A stretch of 64,000 bases of DNA from Cylicocyclus nassatus (taxonomy: Eukaryota > Nematoda > Chromadorea > Rhabditida > Strongylidae): the NCBI GenBank assembly GCA_958299035.1, contig CATQJL010000112.1, positions 19,496,812 to 19,560,811 of the forward strand, in the 5' to 3' direction. The first letter of the stretch is position 1, and the number at the start of each line of letters is the position of its first letter. The position numbers were made by a program, and so were the translations under genes. This document shows positions 20,621 through 34,208 of this stretch, one piece after another. Under the pieces are notes generated by a model. That model was not told where the DNA came from. It did no database searches and was given only the letters and a program-made list of their open reading frames with translations.

Positions 20621-23600
20621 GATCGGGCAGGGAAACAGATTTTTGTGGGTTTGGGGCAGTTCTTTCGATTTTTAAACGGTCTTCGAGCGGCTTAGGGCAT
20701 GAACTGTCTTTCAGATAGATAGTATTGGTTTGTAAGCGGCACGTAGGGCAACTCGATCGCACAGGGAAACAGATAGATGATATTGGTCTGTAAGCGGCAT
20801 GTAGGGCAACTCGATCGGGCAGGGAAACAGATTTTTGTGGGTTTGGGGCAATTCTTTTGATTTTTAAACGGTCTTCGAGCGGCTTGGGGCATGAACTGTC
20901 TTTCAGATAGATGATATTGGTCTGTAAGCGGCACGTAGGGCAACTCGATCGGGCAGGGAAACAGATTTTTGTGGGTTTGGGGCAGTTCTTTCGATTTTTA
21001 AACGGTCTTCGAGCGGCTTGGGGCATGAACTGTCTTTCAGATAGATGATATTGGTCTGTAAGCGGCACGTAGGGCAACTCGATCGCACAGGGAAACAGAT
21101 AGATGATACTGGTCTGTAAGCGGCATGTAGGGCAACTCGATCGGGCAGGGAAACAGATTTTTGTGGGTTTGGGGCAGTTCTTTCGATTTTTGAACGGTCT
21201 TCGAGCGGCTTGGGGCATGAACTGTCTTTCAGATAGATGATATTGGTCTGTAAACGGCACGTAGGGCAACTCGATCGGGCAGGGAAACAGATTTTTGTGG
21301 GTTTGGGGCAGTTCTTTCGATTTTTAAACGGTCTTCGAGCGGCTTGGGGCATGAACTGTCTTTCAGATAGATGATATTGGTCTGTAAGCGGCACGTAGGG
21401 CAACTCGATCGGGCAGGGAAACAGATTTTTGTGGGTTTGGGGCAGTTCTTTCGATTTTTAAACGGTCTTCGAGCGGCTTGGGGCATGAACTGTCTTTCAG
21501 ATAGATGATATTGGTCTGTAAGCGGCACGTAGGGCAACTCGATCGGGCAGGGAAACAGATTTTTGTGGGTTTGGGGCAATTCTTTTGATTTTTAAACGGT
21601 CTTCGAGCGGCTTGGGGCATGAACTGTCTTTCAGATAGATGATATTGGTCTGTAAGCGGCACGTAGGGCAACTCGATCGGGCAGGGAAACAGATTTTTGT
21701 GGGTTTGGGGCAGTTCTTTCGATTTTTAAACGGTCTTCGAGCGGCTTGGGGCATGAACTGTCTTTCAGATTGATGATATTGGTCTGTAAGCGGCACGTAG
21801 GGCAACTCGATCGCACAGGGAAACAGATAGATGATATTGGTCTGTAAGCGGCATGTAGGGCAACTCGATCGGGCAGGGAAACAGATTTTTGTGGGTTTGG
21901 GGCAGTTCTTTCGATTTTTAAACGGTCTTCGAGCGGCTTGGGGCATGAACTGTCTTTCAGATAGATGATATTGGTCTGTAAGCGGCACGTAGGGCAACTC
22001 GATCGCACAGGGAAACAGATAGATGATATTGGTCTGTAAGCGGCATGTAGGGCAACTCGATCGGGCAGGGAAACAGATTTTTGTGGGTTTGGGGCAATTC
22101 TTTTGATTTTTAAACGGTCTTCGAGCGGCTTGGGGCATGAACTGTCTTTCAGATAGATGATATTGGTCCGTAAGCGGCACGTAGGGCAACTCGATCGCAC
22201 AGGGAAACAGATAGATGATATTGGTCTGTAAGCGGCATGCAGGGCAACTCGATCGGGCAGGGAAACAGATTTTTGTGGGTTTGGGGCAGTTCTTTCGATT
22301 TTTGAACGGTCTTCGAGCGGCTTGGGGCATGAACTGTCTTTCAGATAGATGATATTGTGACTAAGTCCCGCTGGTGCTTTCAACTAGGTAACGGGGTGTA
22401 AGCGGGACGTGGGGCAATTACATCGGGCAGGGAAACAGATTTTTCTACGTTTGGGGCAGTTCTCAAAAAAAGCCAAAAGTGGCATGTACGGCAATTTACG
22501 CTGATTACTTGATTTCGTTGTTTTCTTTCTGTAGAGTCGTAAGGTCGGTTTTTCTCACATATACGGTATTCAAGCGACACATAGGGCATAATTTTTCTTT
22601 TTGAATAGTTACTATCGTTCTGTAAGCGGCACGTAGGGCAACTCGATCGCACAGGGAAACAGATAGATGATATTGGTTTGTAAGCGGCATGTAGGGCAAC
22701 TCGATCGGGCAGGGAAACAGATTTTTGTGGGTTTGGGGCAGTTCTTTCGATTTTTGAACGGTCTTCGAGCGGCTTGGGGCATGAACTGTCTTTCAGATAG
22801 ATGATATTGGTCTGTAAGCTGCACGTAGGGCAACTCGATCGCACAGGGAAACAGATAGATGATATTGGTCTGTAAGCGGCATGCAGGGCAACTCGATCGG
22901 GCAGGGAAACAGATTTTTGTGGGTTTGGGGCAGTTCTTTCGATTTTTGAACGGTCTTCGAGCGGCTTGGGGCATGAACTGTCTTTCAGATAGATGATATT
23001 GTGACTAAGTCCCGCTGGTGCTTTCAACTAGGTAACGGGGTGTAAGCGGGACGTGGGGCAATTACATCGGGCAGGGAAACAGATTTTTCTACGTTTGGGG
23101 CAGTTCTCAAAAAAAGCCAAAAGTGGCATGTACGGCAATTTACGCTGATTACTTGATTTCGTTGTTTTCTTTCTGTAGAGTCGTAAGGTCGGTTTTTCTC
23201 ACATATACGGTATTCAAGCGACACATAGGGCATAATTTTTCTTTTTGAATAGTTACTATCGTTCTGTAAGCGGCACGTAGGGCAACTCGATCGCACAGGG
23301 AAACAGATAGATGATATTGGTTTGTAAGCGGCATGTAGGGCAACTCGATCGGGCAGGGAAACAGATTTTTGTGGGTTTGGGGCAGTTCTTTCGATTTTTG
23401 AACGGTCTTCGAGCGGCTTGGGGCATGAACTGTCTTTCAGATAGATGATATTGGTCTGTAAGCGGCACGTAGGGCAACTCGATCGGGCAGGGAAACAGAT
23501 TTTTGTGGGTTTGGGGCAGTTCTTTCGATTTTTGAACGGTCTTCGAGCGGCTTGGGGCATGAACTGTCTTTCAGATAGATGATATTGGTCTGTAAGCGGC

Positions 23601-24569
23601 ACGTAGGGCAACTCGATCGCACAGGGAAACAGATTTTTGTGGGTTTGGGGCAGTTCTTTCGATTTTTAAACGGTCTTCGAGCGGCTTGGGGCATGAACTG
23701 TCTTTCAGATAGATGATATTGTGACTAAGTCCCGCTGGTGCTTTCAACTAGGTAACGGGGTGTAAGCGGGACGTGGGGCAATTACATCGGGCAGGGAAAC
23801 AGATTTTTCTACGTTTGGGGCAGTTCTCAAAAAAAGCCAAAAGTGGCATGTACGGCAATTTACGCTGATTACTTGATTTCGTTGTTTTCTTTCTGTAGAG
23901 TCGTAAGGTCGGTTTTTCTCACATATACGGTATTCAAGCGACACATAGGGCATAATTTTTCTTTTTGAATAGTTACTATCGTTCTGTAAGCGGCACGTAG
24001 GGCAACTCGATTGCCTTTCAGATAGATAGTATTGGTTTGTAAGCGGCACGTAGGGCAACTCGATCGGGCAGGGAAACAGATTTTTGCGGGTTTGGGGCAA
24101 TTCTTTGGATTTTTAAACGGTCTTCGAGCGGCTTGGGGCATGAACTGTCTTTCAGATAGATGATATTGGTCTGTAAGCGGCACGTAGGGCAACTCGATCG
24201 GGCAGGGAAACAGATTTTTGTGGGTTTGGGGCAGTTCTTTCGATTTTTAAACGGTCTTCGAGCGGCTTGGGGCATGAACTGTCTTTCAGATAGATGATAT
24301 TGGTCTGTAAGCGGCACGTAGGGCAACTCGATCGCACAGGGAAACAGATTTTTGTGGGTTTGGGGCAGTTCTTTTGATTTTTAAACGGTCTTCGAGCGGC
24401 TTGGGGCATGAACTGTCTTTCAGATAGATGATATTGGTCTGTAAGCGGCACGTAGGGCAACTCGATCGCACAGGGAAACAGATTTTTGTGGGTTTGGGGC
24501 AGTTCTTTCGATTTTTAAACGGTCTTCGAGCGGCTTGGGGCATGAACTGTCTTTCAGATAGATGATATT

Positions 24570-27500
24570 GTGACTAAGTCCCGCTGGTGCTTTCAACTAG
24601 GTAACGGGGTGTAAGCGGGGCGTGGGGCAATTACATCGGGCAGGGAAACAGATTTTTCTACGTTTGGGGCAGTTCTCAAAAAAAGCCAAAAGTGGCATGT
24701 ACGGCAATTTACGCTGATTACTTGATTTCGTTGTTTTCTTTCTGTAGAGTCGTAAGGTCGGTTTTTCTCACATATACGGTATTCAAGCGACACATAGGGC
24801 ATAATTTTTCTTTTTGAATAGTTACTATCGTTCTGTAAGCGGCACGTAGGGCAACTCGATTGCCTTTCAGATAGATAGTATTGGTTTGTAAGCGGCACGT
24901 AGGGCAACTCGATCGGGCAGGGAAACAGATTTTTGCGGGTTTGGGGCAATTCTTTTGATTTTTAAACGGTCTTCGAGCGGCTTGGGGCATGAACTGTCTT
25001 TCAGATAGATGATATTGGTCTGTAAGCGGCACGTAGGGCAACTCGATCGGGCAGGGAAACAGATTTTTGTGGGTTTGGGGCAGTTCTTTCGATTTTTAAA
25101 CGGTCTTGGAGCGGCTTGAGGCATGAACTGTCTTTCAGATAGATGATATTGGTCTGTAAGCGGCACGTAGGGCAACTCGATCGGGCAGGGAAACAAATTT
25201 TTGTGGGTTTGGGGCAGTTCTTTCGATTTTTAAACGGTCTTCGAGCGGCTTGGGGCATGAACTGTCTTTCAGATAGATGATATTGGTCTCTAAGCGGCAC
25301 GTAGGGCAACTCGATCGGGCAGGGAAACAAATTTTTGTGGGTTTGGGGCAGTTCTTTCGATTTTTAAACGGTCTTCGAGCGGCTTGGGGCATGAACTGTC
25401 TTTCAGATAGATGATATTGGTCTGTAAGCGGCAAGTAGGGCAACTCGATCGGGCAGGGAAACAGATTTTTGTGGGTTTGGGGCAGTTCTTTCGATTTTTA
25501 AACGGTCTTCGAGCGGCTTGGGGCATGAACTGTCTTTCAGATAGATGATATTAATCTGTAAGCGGCACGTAGGGCAACTCGATCGGGCAGGGAAACAGAT
25601 TTTTGTGGGTTTGGGGCAGTTCTTTCGATTTTTAAACGGTCTTCGAGCGGCTTGGGGCATGAACTGTCTTTCAGATAGATGATATTGTGACTAAGTCCCG
25701 CTGGTGCTTTCAGCTAGGTAACGGGGTGTAAGCGGGACGTGGGGCAATTACATCGGGCAGGGAAACAGATTTTTCTACGTTTGGGGCAGTTCTCAAAAAA
25801 AGCCAAAAGTGGCATGTACGGCAATTTACGCTGATTACTTGATTTCGTTGTTTTCTTTCTGTAGAGTCGTAAGGTCGGTTTTTCTCACATATACGGTATT
25901 CAAGCGACACATAGGGCATAATTTTTCTTTTTGAATAGTTACTATCGTTCTGTAAGCGGCACGTAGGGCAACTCGATTGCCTTTCAGATAGATAGTATTG
26001 GTTTGTAAGCGGCACGTAGGGCAACTCGATCGGGCAGGGAAACAGATTTTTGCGGGTTTGGGGCAATTCTTTTGATTTTTAAACGGTCTTCGAGCGGCTT
26101 GGGGCATGAACTGTCTTTCAGATAGATGATATTGGTCTGTAAGCGGCACGTAGGGCAACTCGATCGGGCAGGGAAACAGATTTTTGTGGGTTTGGGGCAG
26201 TTCTTTCGATTTTTAAACGGTCTTGGAGCGGCTTGAGGCATGAACTGTCTTTCAGATAGATGATATTGGTCTGTAAGCGGCACGTAGGGCAACTCGATCG
26301 GGCAGGGAAACAAATTTTTGTGGGTTTGGGGCAGTTCTTTCGATTTTTAAACGGTCTTCGAGCGGCTTGGGGCATGAACTGTCTTTCAGATAGATGATAT
26401 TGGTCTCTAAGCGGCACGTAGGGCAACTCGATCGGGCAGGGAAACAAATTTTTGTGGGTTTGGGGCAGTTCTTTCGATTTTTAAACGGTCTTCGAGCGGC
26501 TTGGGGCATGAACTGTCTTTCAGATAGATGATATTGGTCTGTAAGCGGCAAGTAGGGCAACTCGATCGGGCAGGGAAACAGATTTTTGTGGGTTTGGGGC
26601 AGTTCTTTCGATTTTTAAACGGTCTTCGAGCGGCTTGGGGCATGAACTGTCTTTCAGATAGATGATATTAATCTGTAAGCGGCACGTAGGGCAACTCGAT
26701 CGGGCAGGGAAACAGATTTTTGTGGGTTTGGGGCAGTTCTTTCGATTTTTAAACGGTCTTCGAGCGGCTTGGGGCATGAACTGTCTTTCAGATAGATGAT
26801 ATTGGTCTGTAAGCGGCAAGTAGGGCAACTCGATCGGGCAGGGAAACAGATTTTTGTGGGTTTGGGGCAGTTCTTTCGATTTTTAAACGGTCTTCGAGCG
26901 GCTTGGGGCATGAACTGTCTTTCAGATAGATGATATTAATCTGTAAGCGGCACGTAGGGCAACTCGATCGGGCAGGGAAACAGATTTTTGTGGGTTTGGG
27001 GCAGTTCTTTCGATTTTTAAACGGTCTTCGAGCGGCTTGGGGCATGAACTGTCTTTCAGATAGATGATATTGTGACTAAGTCCCGCTGGTGCTTTCAGCT
27101 AGGTAACGGGGTGTAAGCGGGACGTGGGGCAATTACATCGGGCAGGGAAACAGATTTTTCTACGTTTGGGGCAGTTCTCAAAAAAAGCCAAAAGTGGCAT
27201 GTACGGCAATTTACGCTGATTACTTGATTTCGTTGTTTTCTTTCTGTAGAGTCGTAAGGTCGGTTTTTCTCACATATACGGTATTCAAGCGACACATAGG
27301 GCATAATTTTTCTTTTTGAATAGTTACTATCGTTCTGTAAGCGGCACGTAGGGCAACTCGATTGCCTTTCAGATAGATAGTATTGGTTTGTAAGCGGCAC
27401 GTAGGGCAACTCGATCGGGCAGGGAAACAGATTTTTGCGGGTTTGGGGCAATTCTTTTGATTTTTAAACGGTCTTCGAGCGGCTTGGGGCATGAACTGTC

Positions 27501-30419
27501 TTTCAGATAGATGATATTGGTCTGTAAGCGGCACGTAGGGCAACTCGATCGGGCAGGGAAACAGATTTTTGTGGGTTTGGGGCAGTTCTTTCGATTTTTA
27601 AACGGTCTTGGAGCGGCTTGAGGCATGAACTGTCTTTCAGATAGATGATATTGGTCTGTAAGCGGCACGTAGGGCAACTCGATCGGGCAGGGAAACAAAT
27701 TTTTGTGGGTTTGGGGCAGTTCTTTCGATTTTTAAACGGTCTTCGAGCGGCTTGGGGCATGAACTGTCTTTCAGATAGATGATATTGGTCTCTAAGCGGC
27801 ACGTAGGGCAACTCGATCGGGCAGGGAAACAAATTTTTGTGGGTTTGGGGCAGTTCTTTCGATTTTTAAACGGTCTTCGAGCGGCTTGGGGCATGAACTG
27901 TCTTTCAGATAGATGATATTGGTCTGTAAGCGGCAAGTAGGGCAACTCGATCGGGCAGGGAAACAGATTTTTGTGGGTTTGGGGCAGTTCTTTCGATTTT
28001 TAAACGGTCTTCGAGCGGCTTGGGGCATGAACTGTCTTTCAGATAGATGATATTAATCTGTAAGCGGCACGTAGGGCAACTCGATCGGGCAGGGAAACAG
28101 ATTTTTGTGGGTTTGGGGCAGTTCTTTCGATTTTTAAACGGTCTTCGAGCGGCTTGGGGCATGAACTGTCTTTCAGATAGATGATATTGTGACTAAGTCC
28201 CGCTGGTGCTTTCAGCTAGGTAACGGGGTGTAAGCGGGACGTGGGGCAATTACATCGGGCAGGGAAACAGATTTTTCTACGTTTGGGGCAGTTCTCAAAA
28301 AAAGCCAGAAGTGGCATGTACGGCAATTTACGCTGATTACTTGATTTCGTTGTTTTCTTTCTGTAGAGTCGTAAGGTCGGTTTTTCTCACATATACGGTA
28401 TTCAAGCGACACATAGGGCATAATTTTTCTTTTTGAATAGTTACTATCGTTCTGTAAGCGGCACGTAGGGCAACTCGATTGCCTTTCAGATAGATAGTAT
28501 TGGTTTGTAAGCGGCACGTAGGGCAACTCGATCGGGCAGGGAAACAGATTTTTGCGGGTTTGGGGCAATTCTTTTGATTTTTAAACGGTCTTCGAGCGGC
28601 TTGGGGCATGAACTGTCTTTCAGATAGATGATATTGGTCTGTAAGCGGCACGTAGGGCAACTCGATCGGGCAGGGAAACAGATTTTTGTGGGTTTGGGGC
28701 AGTTCTTTCGATTTTTAAACGGTCTTCGAGCGGCTTGGGGCATGAACTGTCTTTCAGATAGATGATATTGGTCTGTAAGCGGCACGTAGAACTCGATCGC
28801 ACAGGGAAACAGATTTTTGTGGGTTTGGGGCAGTTCTTTTGATTTTTAAACGGTCTTCGAGCGGCTTGGGGCATGAACTGTCTTTCAGATAGATGATATT
28901 GGTCTGTAAGCGGCACGTAGGGCAACTCGATCGGGCAGGGAAACAGATTTTTGTGGGTTTGGGGCAGTTCTTTCAATTTTTAAACGGTCTTCGAGCGGCT
29001 TGGGGCATGAACTGTCTTTCAGATAGATGATATTGGTCTGTAAGCGGCACGTAGGGCAACTCGATCGCACAGGGAAACAGATTTTTGTGGGTTTGGGGCA
29101 GTTCTTTTGATTTTTAAACGGTCTTCGAGCGGCTTGGGGCATGAACTGTCTTTCAGATAGATGATATTGGTCTGTAAGCGGAACGTAGGGCAACTCGATC
29201 GCACAGGGAAACAGATTTTTGTGGGTTTGGGGCAGTTCTTTCGATTTTTAAACGGTCTTCGAGCGGCTTGGGGCATGAACTGTCTTTCAGATAGATGATA
29301 TTGTGACTAAGTCCCGCTGGTGCTTTCAACTAGGTAACGGGGTGTAAGCGGGACGTGGGGCAATTACATCGGGCAGGGAAACAGATTTTTCTACGTTTGG
29401 GGCAGTTCTCAAAAAAAGCCAAAAGTGGCATGTACGGCAATTTACGCTGATTACTTGATTTCGTTGTTTTCTTTCTGTAGAGTCGTAAGGTCGGTTTTTC
29501 TCACATATACGGTATTCAAGCGACACATAGGGCATAATTTTTCTTTTTGAATAGTTACTATCGTTCTGTAAGCGGCACGTAGGGCAACTCGATTGCCTTT
29601 CAGATAGATAGTATTGGTTTGTAAGCGGCACGTAGGGCAACTCGATCGGGCAGGGAAACAGATTTTTGCGGGTTTGGGGCAATTCTTTTGATTTTTAAAC
29701 GGTCTTCGAGCGGCTTGGGGCATGAACTGTCTTTCAGATAGATGATATTGGTCTGTAAGCGGCACGTAGGGCAACTCGATCGGGCAGGGAAACAGATTTT
29801 TGTGGGTTTGGGGCAGTTCTTTCGATTTTTAAACGGTCTTGGAGCGGCTTGAGGCATGAACTGTCTTTCAGATAGATGATATTGGTCTGTAAGCGGCACG
29901 TAGGGCAACTCGATCGGGCAGGGAAACAAATTTTTGTGGGTTTGGGGCAGTTCTTTCGATTTTTAAACGGTCTTCGAGCGGCTTGGGGCATGAACTGTCT
30001 TTCAGATAGATGATATTGGTCTCTAAGCGGCACGTAGGGCAACTCGATCGGGCAGGGAAACAAATTTTTGTGGGTTTGGGGCAGTTCTTTCGATTTTTAA
30101 ACGGTCTTCGAGCGGCTTGGGGCATGAACTGTCTTTCAGATAGATGATATTGGTCTGTAAGCGGCAAGTAGGGCAACTCGATCGGGCAGGGAAACAGATT
30201 TTTGTGGGTTTGGGGCAGTTCTTTCGATTTTTAAACGGTCTTCGAGCGGCTTGGGGCATGAACTGTCTTTCAGATAGATGATATTGGTCTGTAAGCGGCA
30301 CGTAGGGCAACTCGATCGGGCAGGGAAACAGATTTTTGTGGGTTTGGGGCAGTTCTTTCGATTTTTAAACGGTCTTCGAGCGGCTTGGGGCATGAACTGT
30401 CTTTCAGATAGATGATATT
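24570..30419 (+). repeat. 1117-bp higher-order repeat
   Basis: Successive block-to-block units are 1117, 1385, 1117, 1114 and 1117 bp. The 1385-bp unit equals 1117 plus two extra 134-mers. Shared markers are GGTCTTGGAGCGGCTTGAGGC, GGGAAACAAATTT, TTGGTCTCTAAGC and GGCAAGTAGGG. The 1114-bp unit (28189-29302) has different contents (CGCACAGGG monomers and a 3-nt deletion, CGTAGAACTCG), so it is not a simple copy. Confidence 0.8.
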
Positions 30420-32526
30420 GTGACTAAGTCCCGCTGGTGCTTTCAGCTAGGTAACGGGGTGTAAGCGGGACGTGGGGCAATTACATCGGGCAGGGAAACA
30501 GATTTTTCTACGTTTGGGGCAGTTCTCAAAAAAAGCCAAAAGTGGCATGTACGGCAATTTACGCTGATTACTTGATTTCGTTGTTTTCTTTCTGTAGAGT
30601 CGTAAGGTCGGTTTTTCTCACATATACGGTATTCAAGCGACACATAGGGCATAATTTTTCTTTTTGAATAGTTACTATCGTTCTGTAAGCGGCAAGTAGG
30701 GCAACTCGATCGGGCAGGGAAACAGATTTTTGTGGGTTTGGGGCAGTTCTTTCGATTTTTAAACGGTCTTCGAGCGGCTTGGGGCATGAACTGTCTTTCA
30801 GATAGATGATATTGGTCTGTAAGCGGCACGTAGGGCAACTCGATCGGGCAGGGAAACAGATTTTTGTGGGTTTGGGGCAGTTCTTTCGATTTTTAAACGG
30901 TCTTCGAGCGGCTTGGGGCATGAACTGTCTTTCAGATAGATGATATTGTGACTAAGTCCCGCTGGTGCTTTCAGCTAGGTAACGGGGTGTAAGCGGGACG
31001 TGGGGCAATTACATCGGGCAGGGAAACAGATTTTTCTACGTTTGGGGCAGTTCTCAAAAAAAGCCAAAAGTGGCATGTACGGCAATTTACGCTGATTACT
31101 TGATTTCGTTGTTTTCTTTCTGTAGAGTCGTAAGGTCGGTTTTTCTCACATATACGGTATTCAAGCGACACATAGGGCATAATTTTTCTTTTTGAATAGT
31201 TACTATCGTTCTGTAAGCGGCACGTAGGGCAACTCGATTGTCTTTCAGATAGATAGTATTGGTTTGTAAGCGGCACGTAGGGCAACTCGATCGGGCAGGG
31301 AAACAGATTTTTGTGGGTTTGGGGCAGTTCTTTCGATTTTTAAACGGTCTTGGAGCGGCTTGAGGCATGAACTGTCTTTCAGATAGATGATATTGGTCTG
31401 TAAGCGGCACGTAGGGCAACTCGATCGGGCAGGGAAACAAATTTTTGTGGGTTTGGGGCAGTTCTTTCGATTTTTAAACGGTCTTCGAGCGGCTTGGGGC
31501 ATGAACTGTCTTTCAGATAGATGATATTGGTCTGTAAGCGGCAAGTAGGGCAACTCGATCGGGCAGGGAAACAGATTTTTGTGGGTTTGGGGCAGTTCTT
31601 TCGATTTTTAAACGGTCTTCGAGCGGCTTGGGGCATGAACTGTCTTTCAGATAGATGATATTGGTCTGTAAGCGGCACGTAGGGCAACTCGATCGGGCAG
31701 GAAAACAGATTTTTGTGGGTTTGGGGCAGTTCTTTCGATTTTTAAACGGTCTTCGAGCGGCTTGGGGCATGAACTGTCTTTCAGATAGATGATATTGTGA
31801 CTAAGTCCCGCTGGTGCTTTCAGCTAGGTAACGGGGTGTAAGCGGGACGTGGGGCAATTACATCGGGCAGGGAAACAGATTTTTCTACGTTTGGGGCAGT
31901 TCTCAAAAAAAGCCAAAAGTGGCATGTACGGCAATTTACGCTGATTACTTGATTTCGTTGTTTTCTTTCTGTAGAGTCGTAAGGTCGGTTTTTCTCACAT
32001 ATACGGTATTCAAGCGACACATAGGGCATAATTTTTCTTTTTGAATAGTTACTATCGTTCTGTAAGCGGCACGTAGGGCAACTCGATTGTCTTTCAGATA
32101 GATAGTATTGGTTTGTAAGCGGCACGTAGGGCAACTCGATCGGGCAGGGAAACAGATTTTTGCGGGTTTGGGGCAATTCTTTTGATTTTTAAACGGTCTT
32201 CGAGCGGCTTGGGGCATGAACTGTCTTTCAGATAGATGATATTGGTCTGTAAGCGGCACGTAGGGCAACTCGATCGGGCAGGGAAACAGATTTTTGTGGG
32301 TTTGGGGCAGTTCTTTCGATTTTTAAACGGTCTTGGAGCGGCTTGAGGCATGAACTGTCTTTCAGATAGATGATATTGGTCTGTAAGCGGCACGTAGGGC
32401 AACTCGATCGGGCAGGGAAACAAATTTTTGTGGGTTTGGGGCAGTTCTTTCGATTTTTAAACGGTCTTCGAGCGGCTTGGGGCATGAACTGTCTTTCAGA
32501 TAGATGATATTGGTCTGTAAGCGGCA

Positions 32527-32770
32527 GGTGCTTTCAACTAGGTAACGGGGTGTAAGCGGGACGTGGGGCAATTACATCGGGCAGGGAAACAGATTTTTCT
32601 ACGTTTGGGGCAGTTCTCAAAAAAAGCCAAAAGTGGCATGTACGGCAATTTACGCTGATTACTTGATTTCGTTGTTTTCTTTCTGTAGAGTCGTAAGGTC
32701 GGTTTTTCTCACATATACGGTATTCAAGCGACACATAGGGCATAATTTTTCTTTTTGAATAGTTACTATC
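32527..32770 (+). repeat. 5'-truncated 260-bp block
   Basis: The first 16 bp of the block are missing. A monomer breaks off after CTGTAAGCGGCA and joins directly to GGTGCTTTCAACTAGG. The rest is intact (244 bp). This is the only block in the window with a different entry junction, and it marks a separate recombination event. Confidence 0.85.
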
Positions 32771-34208
32771 GTTCTGTAAGCGGCACGTAGGGCAACTCGA
32801 TTGTCTTTCAGATAGATAGTATTGGTTTGTAAGCGGCACGTAGGGCAACTCGATCGGGCAGGGAAACAGATTTTTGCGGGTTTGGGGCAATTCTTTTGAT
32901 TTTTAAACGGTCTTGGAGCGGCTTGAGGCATGAACTGTCTTTCAGATAGATGATATTGGTCTGTAAGCGGCACGTAGGGCAACTCGATCGGGCAGGGAAA
33001 CAAATTTTTGTGGGTTTGGGGCAGTTCTTTCGATTTTTAAACGGTCTTCGAGCGGCTTGGGGCATGAACTGTCTTTCAGATAGATGATATTGGTCTGTAA
33101 GCGGCAAGTAGGGCAACTCGATCGGGCAGGGAAACAGATTTTTGTGGGTTTGGGGCAGTTCTTTCGTTTTTTAAACGGTCTTCGAGCGGCTTGGGGCATG
33201 AACTGTCTTTCAGATAGATGATATTGGTCTGTAAGCGGCACGTAGGGCAACTCGATCGGGCAGGGAAACAAATTTTTGTGGGTTTGGGGCAGTTCTTTCG
33301 ATTTTTAAACGGTCTTCGAGCGGCTTGGGGCATGAACTGTCTTTCAGATAGATGATATTGTGACTAAGTCCCGCTGGTGCTTTCAACTAGGTAACGGGGT
33401 GTAAGCGGGACGTGGGGCAATTACATCGGGCAGGGAAACAGATTTTTCTACGTTTGGGGCAGTTCTCAAAAAAAGCCAAAAGTGGCATGTACGGCAATTT
33501 ACGCTGATTACTTGATTTCGTTGTTTTCTTTCTGTAGAGTCGTAAGGTCGGTTTTTCTCACATATACGGTATTCAAGCGACACATAGGGCATAATTTTTC
33601 TTTTTGAATAGTTACTATCGTTCTGTAAGCGGCACGTAGGGCAACTCGATTGTCTTTCAGATAGATAGTATTGGTTTGTAAGCGGCACGTAGGGCAACTC
33701 GATCGGGCAGGGAAACAGATTTTTGCGGGTTTGGGGCAATTCTTTTGATTTTTAAACGGTCTTCGAGCGGCTTGGGGCATGAACTGTCTTTCAGATAGAT
33801 GATATTGGTCTGTAAGCGGCACGTAGGGCAACTCGATCGGGCAGGGAAACAGATTTTTGTGGGTTTGGGGCAGTTCTTTCGATTTTTAAACGGTCTTCGA
33901 GCGGCTTGGGGCATGAACTGTCTTTCAGATAGATGATATTGGTCTGTAAGCGGCAAGTAGGGCAACTCGATCGGGCAGGGAAACAGATTTTTGTGGGTTT
34001 GGGGCAGTTCTTTCGTTTTTTAAACGGTCTTCGAGCGGCTTGGGGCATGAACTGTCTTTCAGATAGATGATATTGGTCTGTAAGCGGCACGTAGGGCAAC
34101 TCGATCGGGCAGGGAAACAAATTTTTGTGGGTTTGGGGCAGTTCTTTCGATTTTTAAACGGTCTTCGAGCGGCTTGGGGCATGAACTGTCTTTCAGATAG
34201 ATGATATT

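Larger units (their letters stand above)
8281..22356 (+). repeat. array domain B: 134-mers interspersed with 58-bp short units
   Basis: The first 58-bp unit appears at about 8286. Its diagnostic junction is CGCACAGGGAAACAGATAG, where GGGAAACAGAT normally continues TTTTG. Other junctions lie near 9545, 10009, 11403, 12133, 14864, 15991, 16316, 17448, 17636, 18635, 19628, 20758, 21085, 21811, 22009 and 22197. The unit after a 58-mer usually carries GGCATG instead of GGCACG. Array periods such as 996, 1128 and 1130 bp are sums of 134s, 133s and 58s. Confidence 0.85.
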
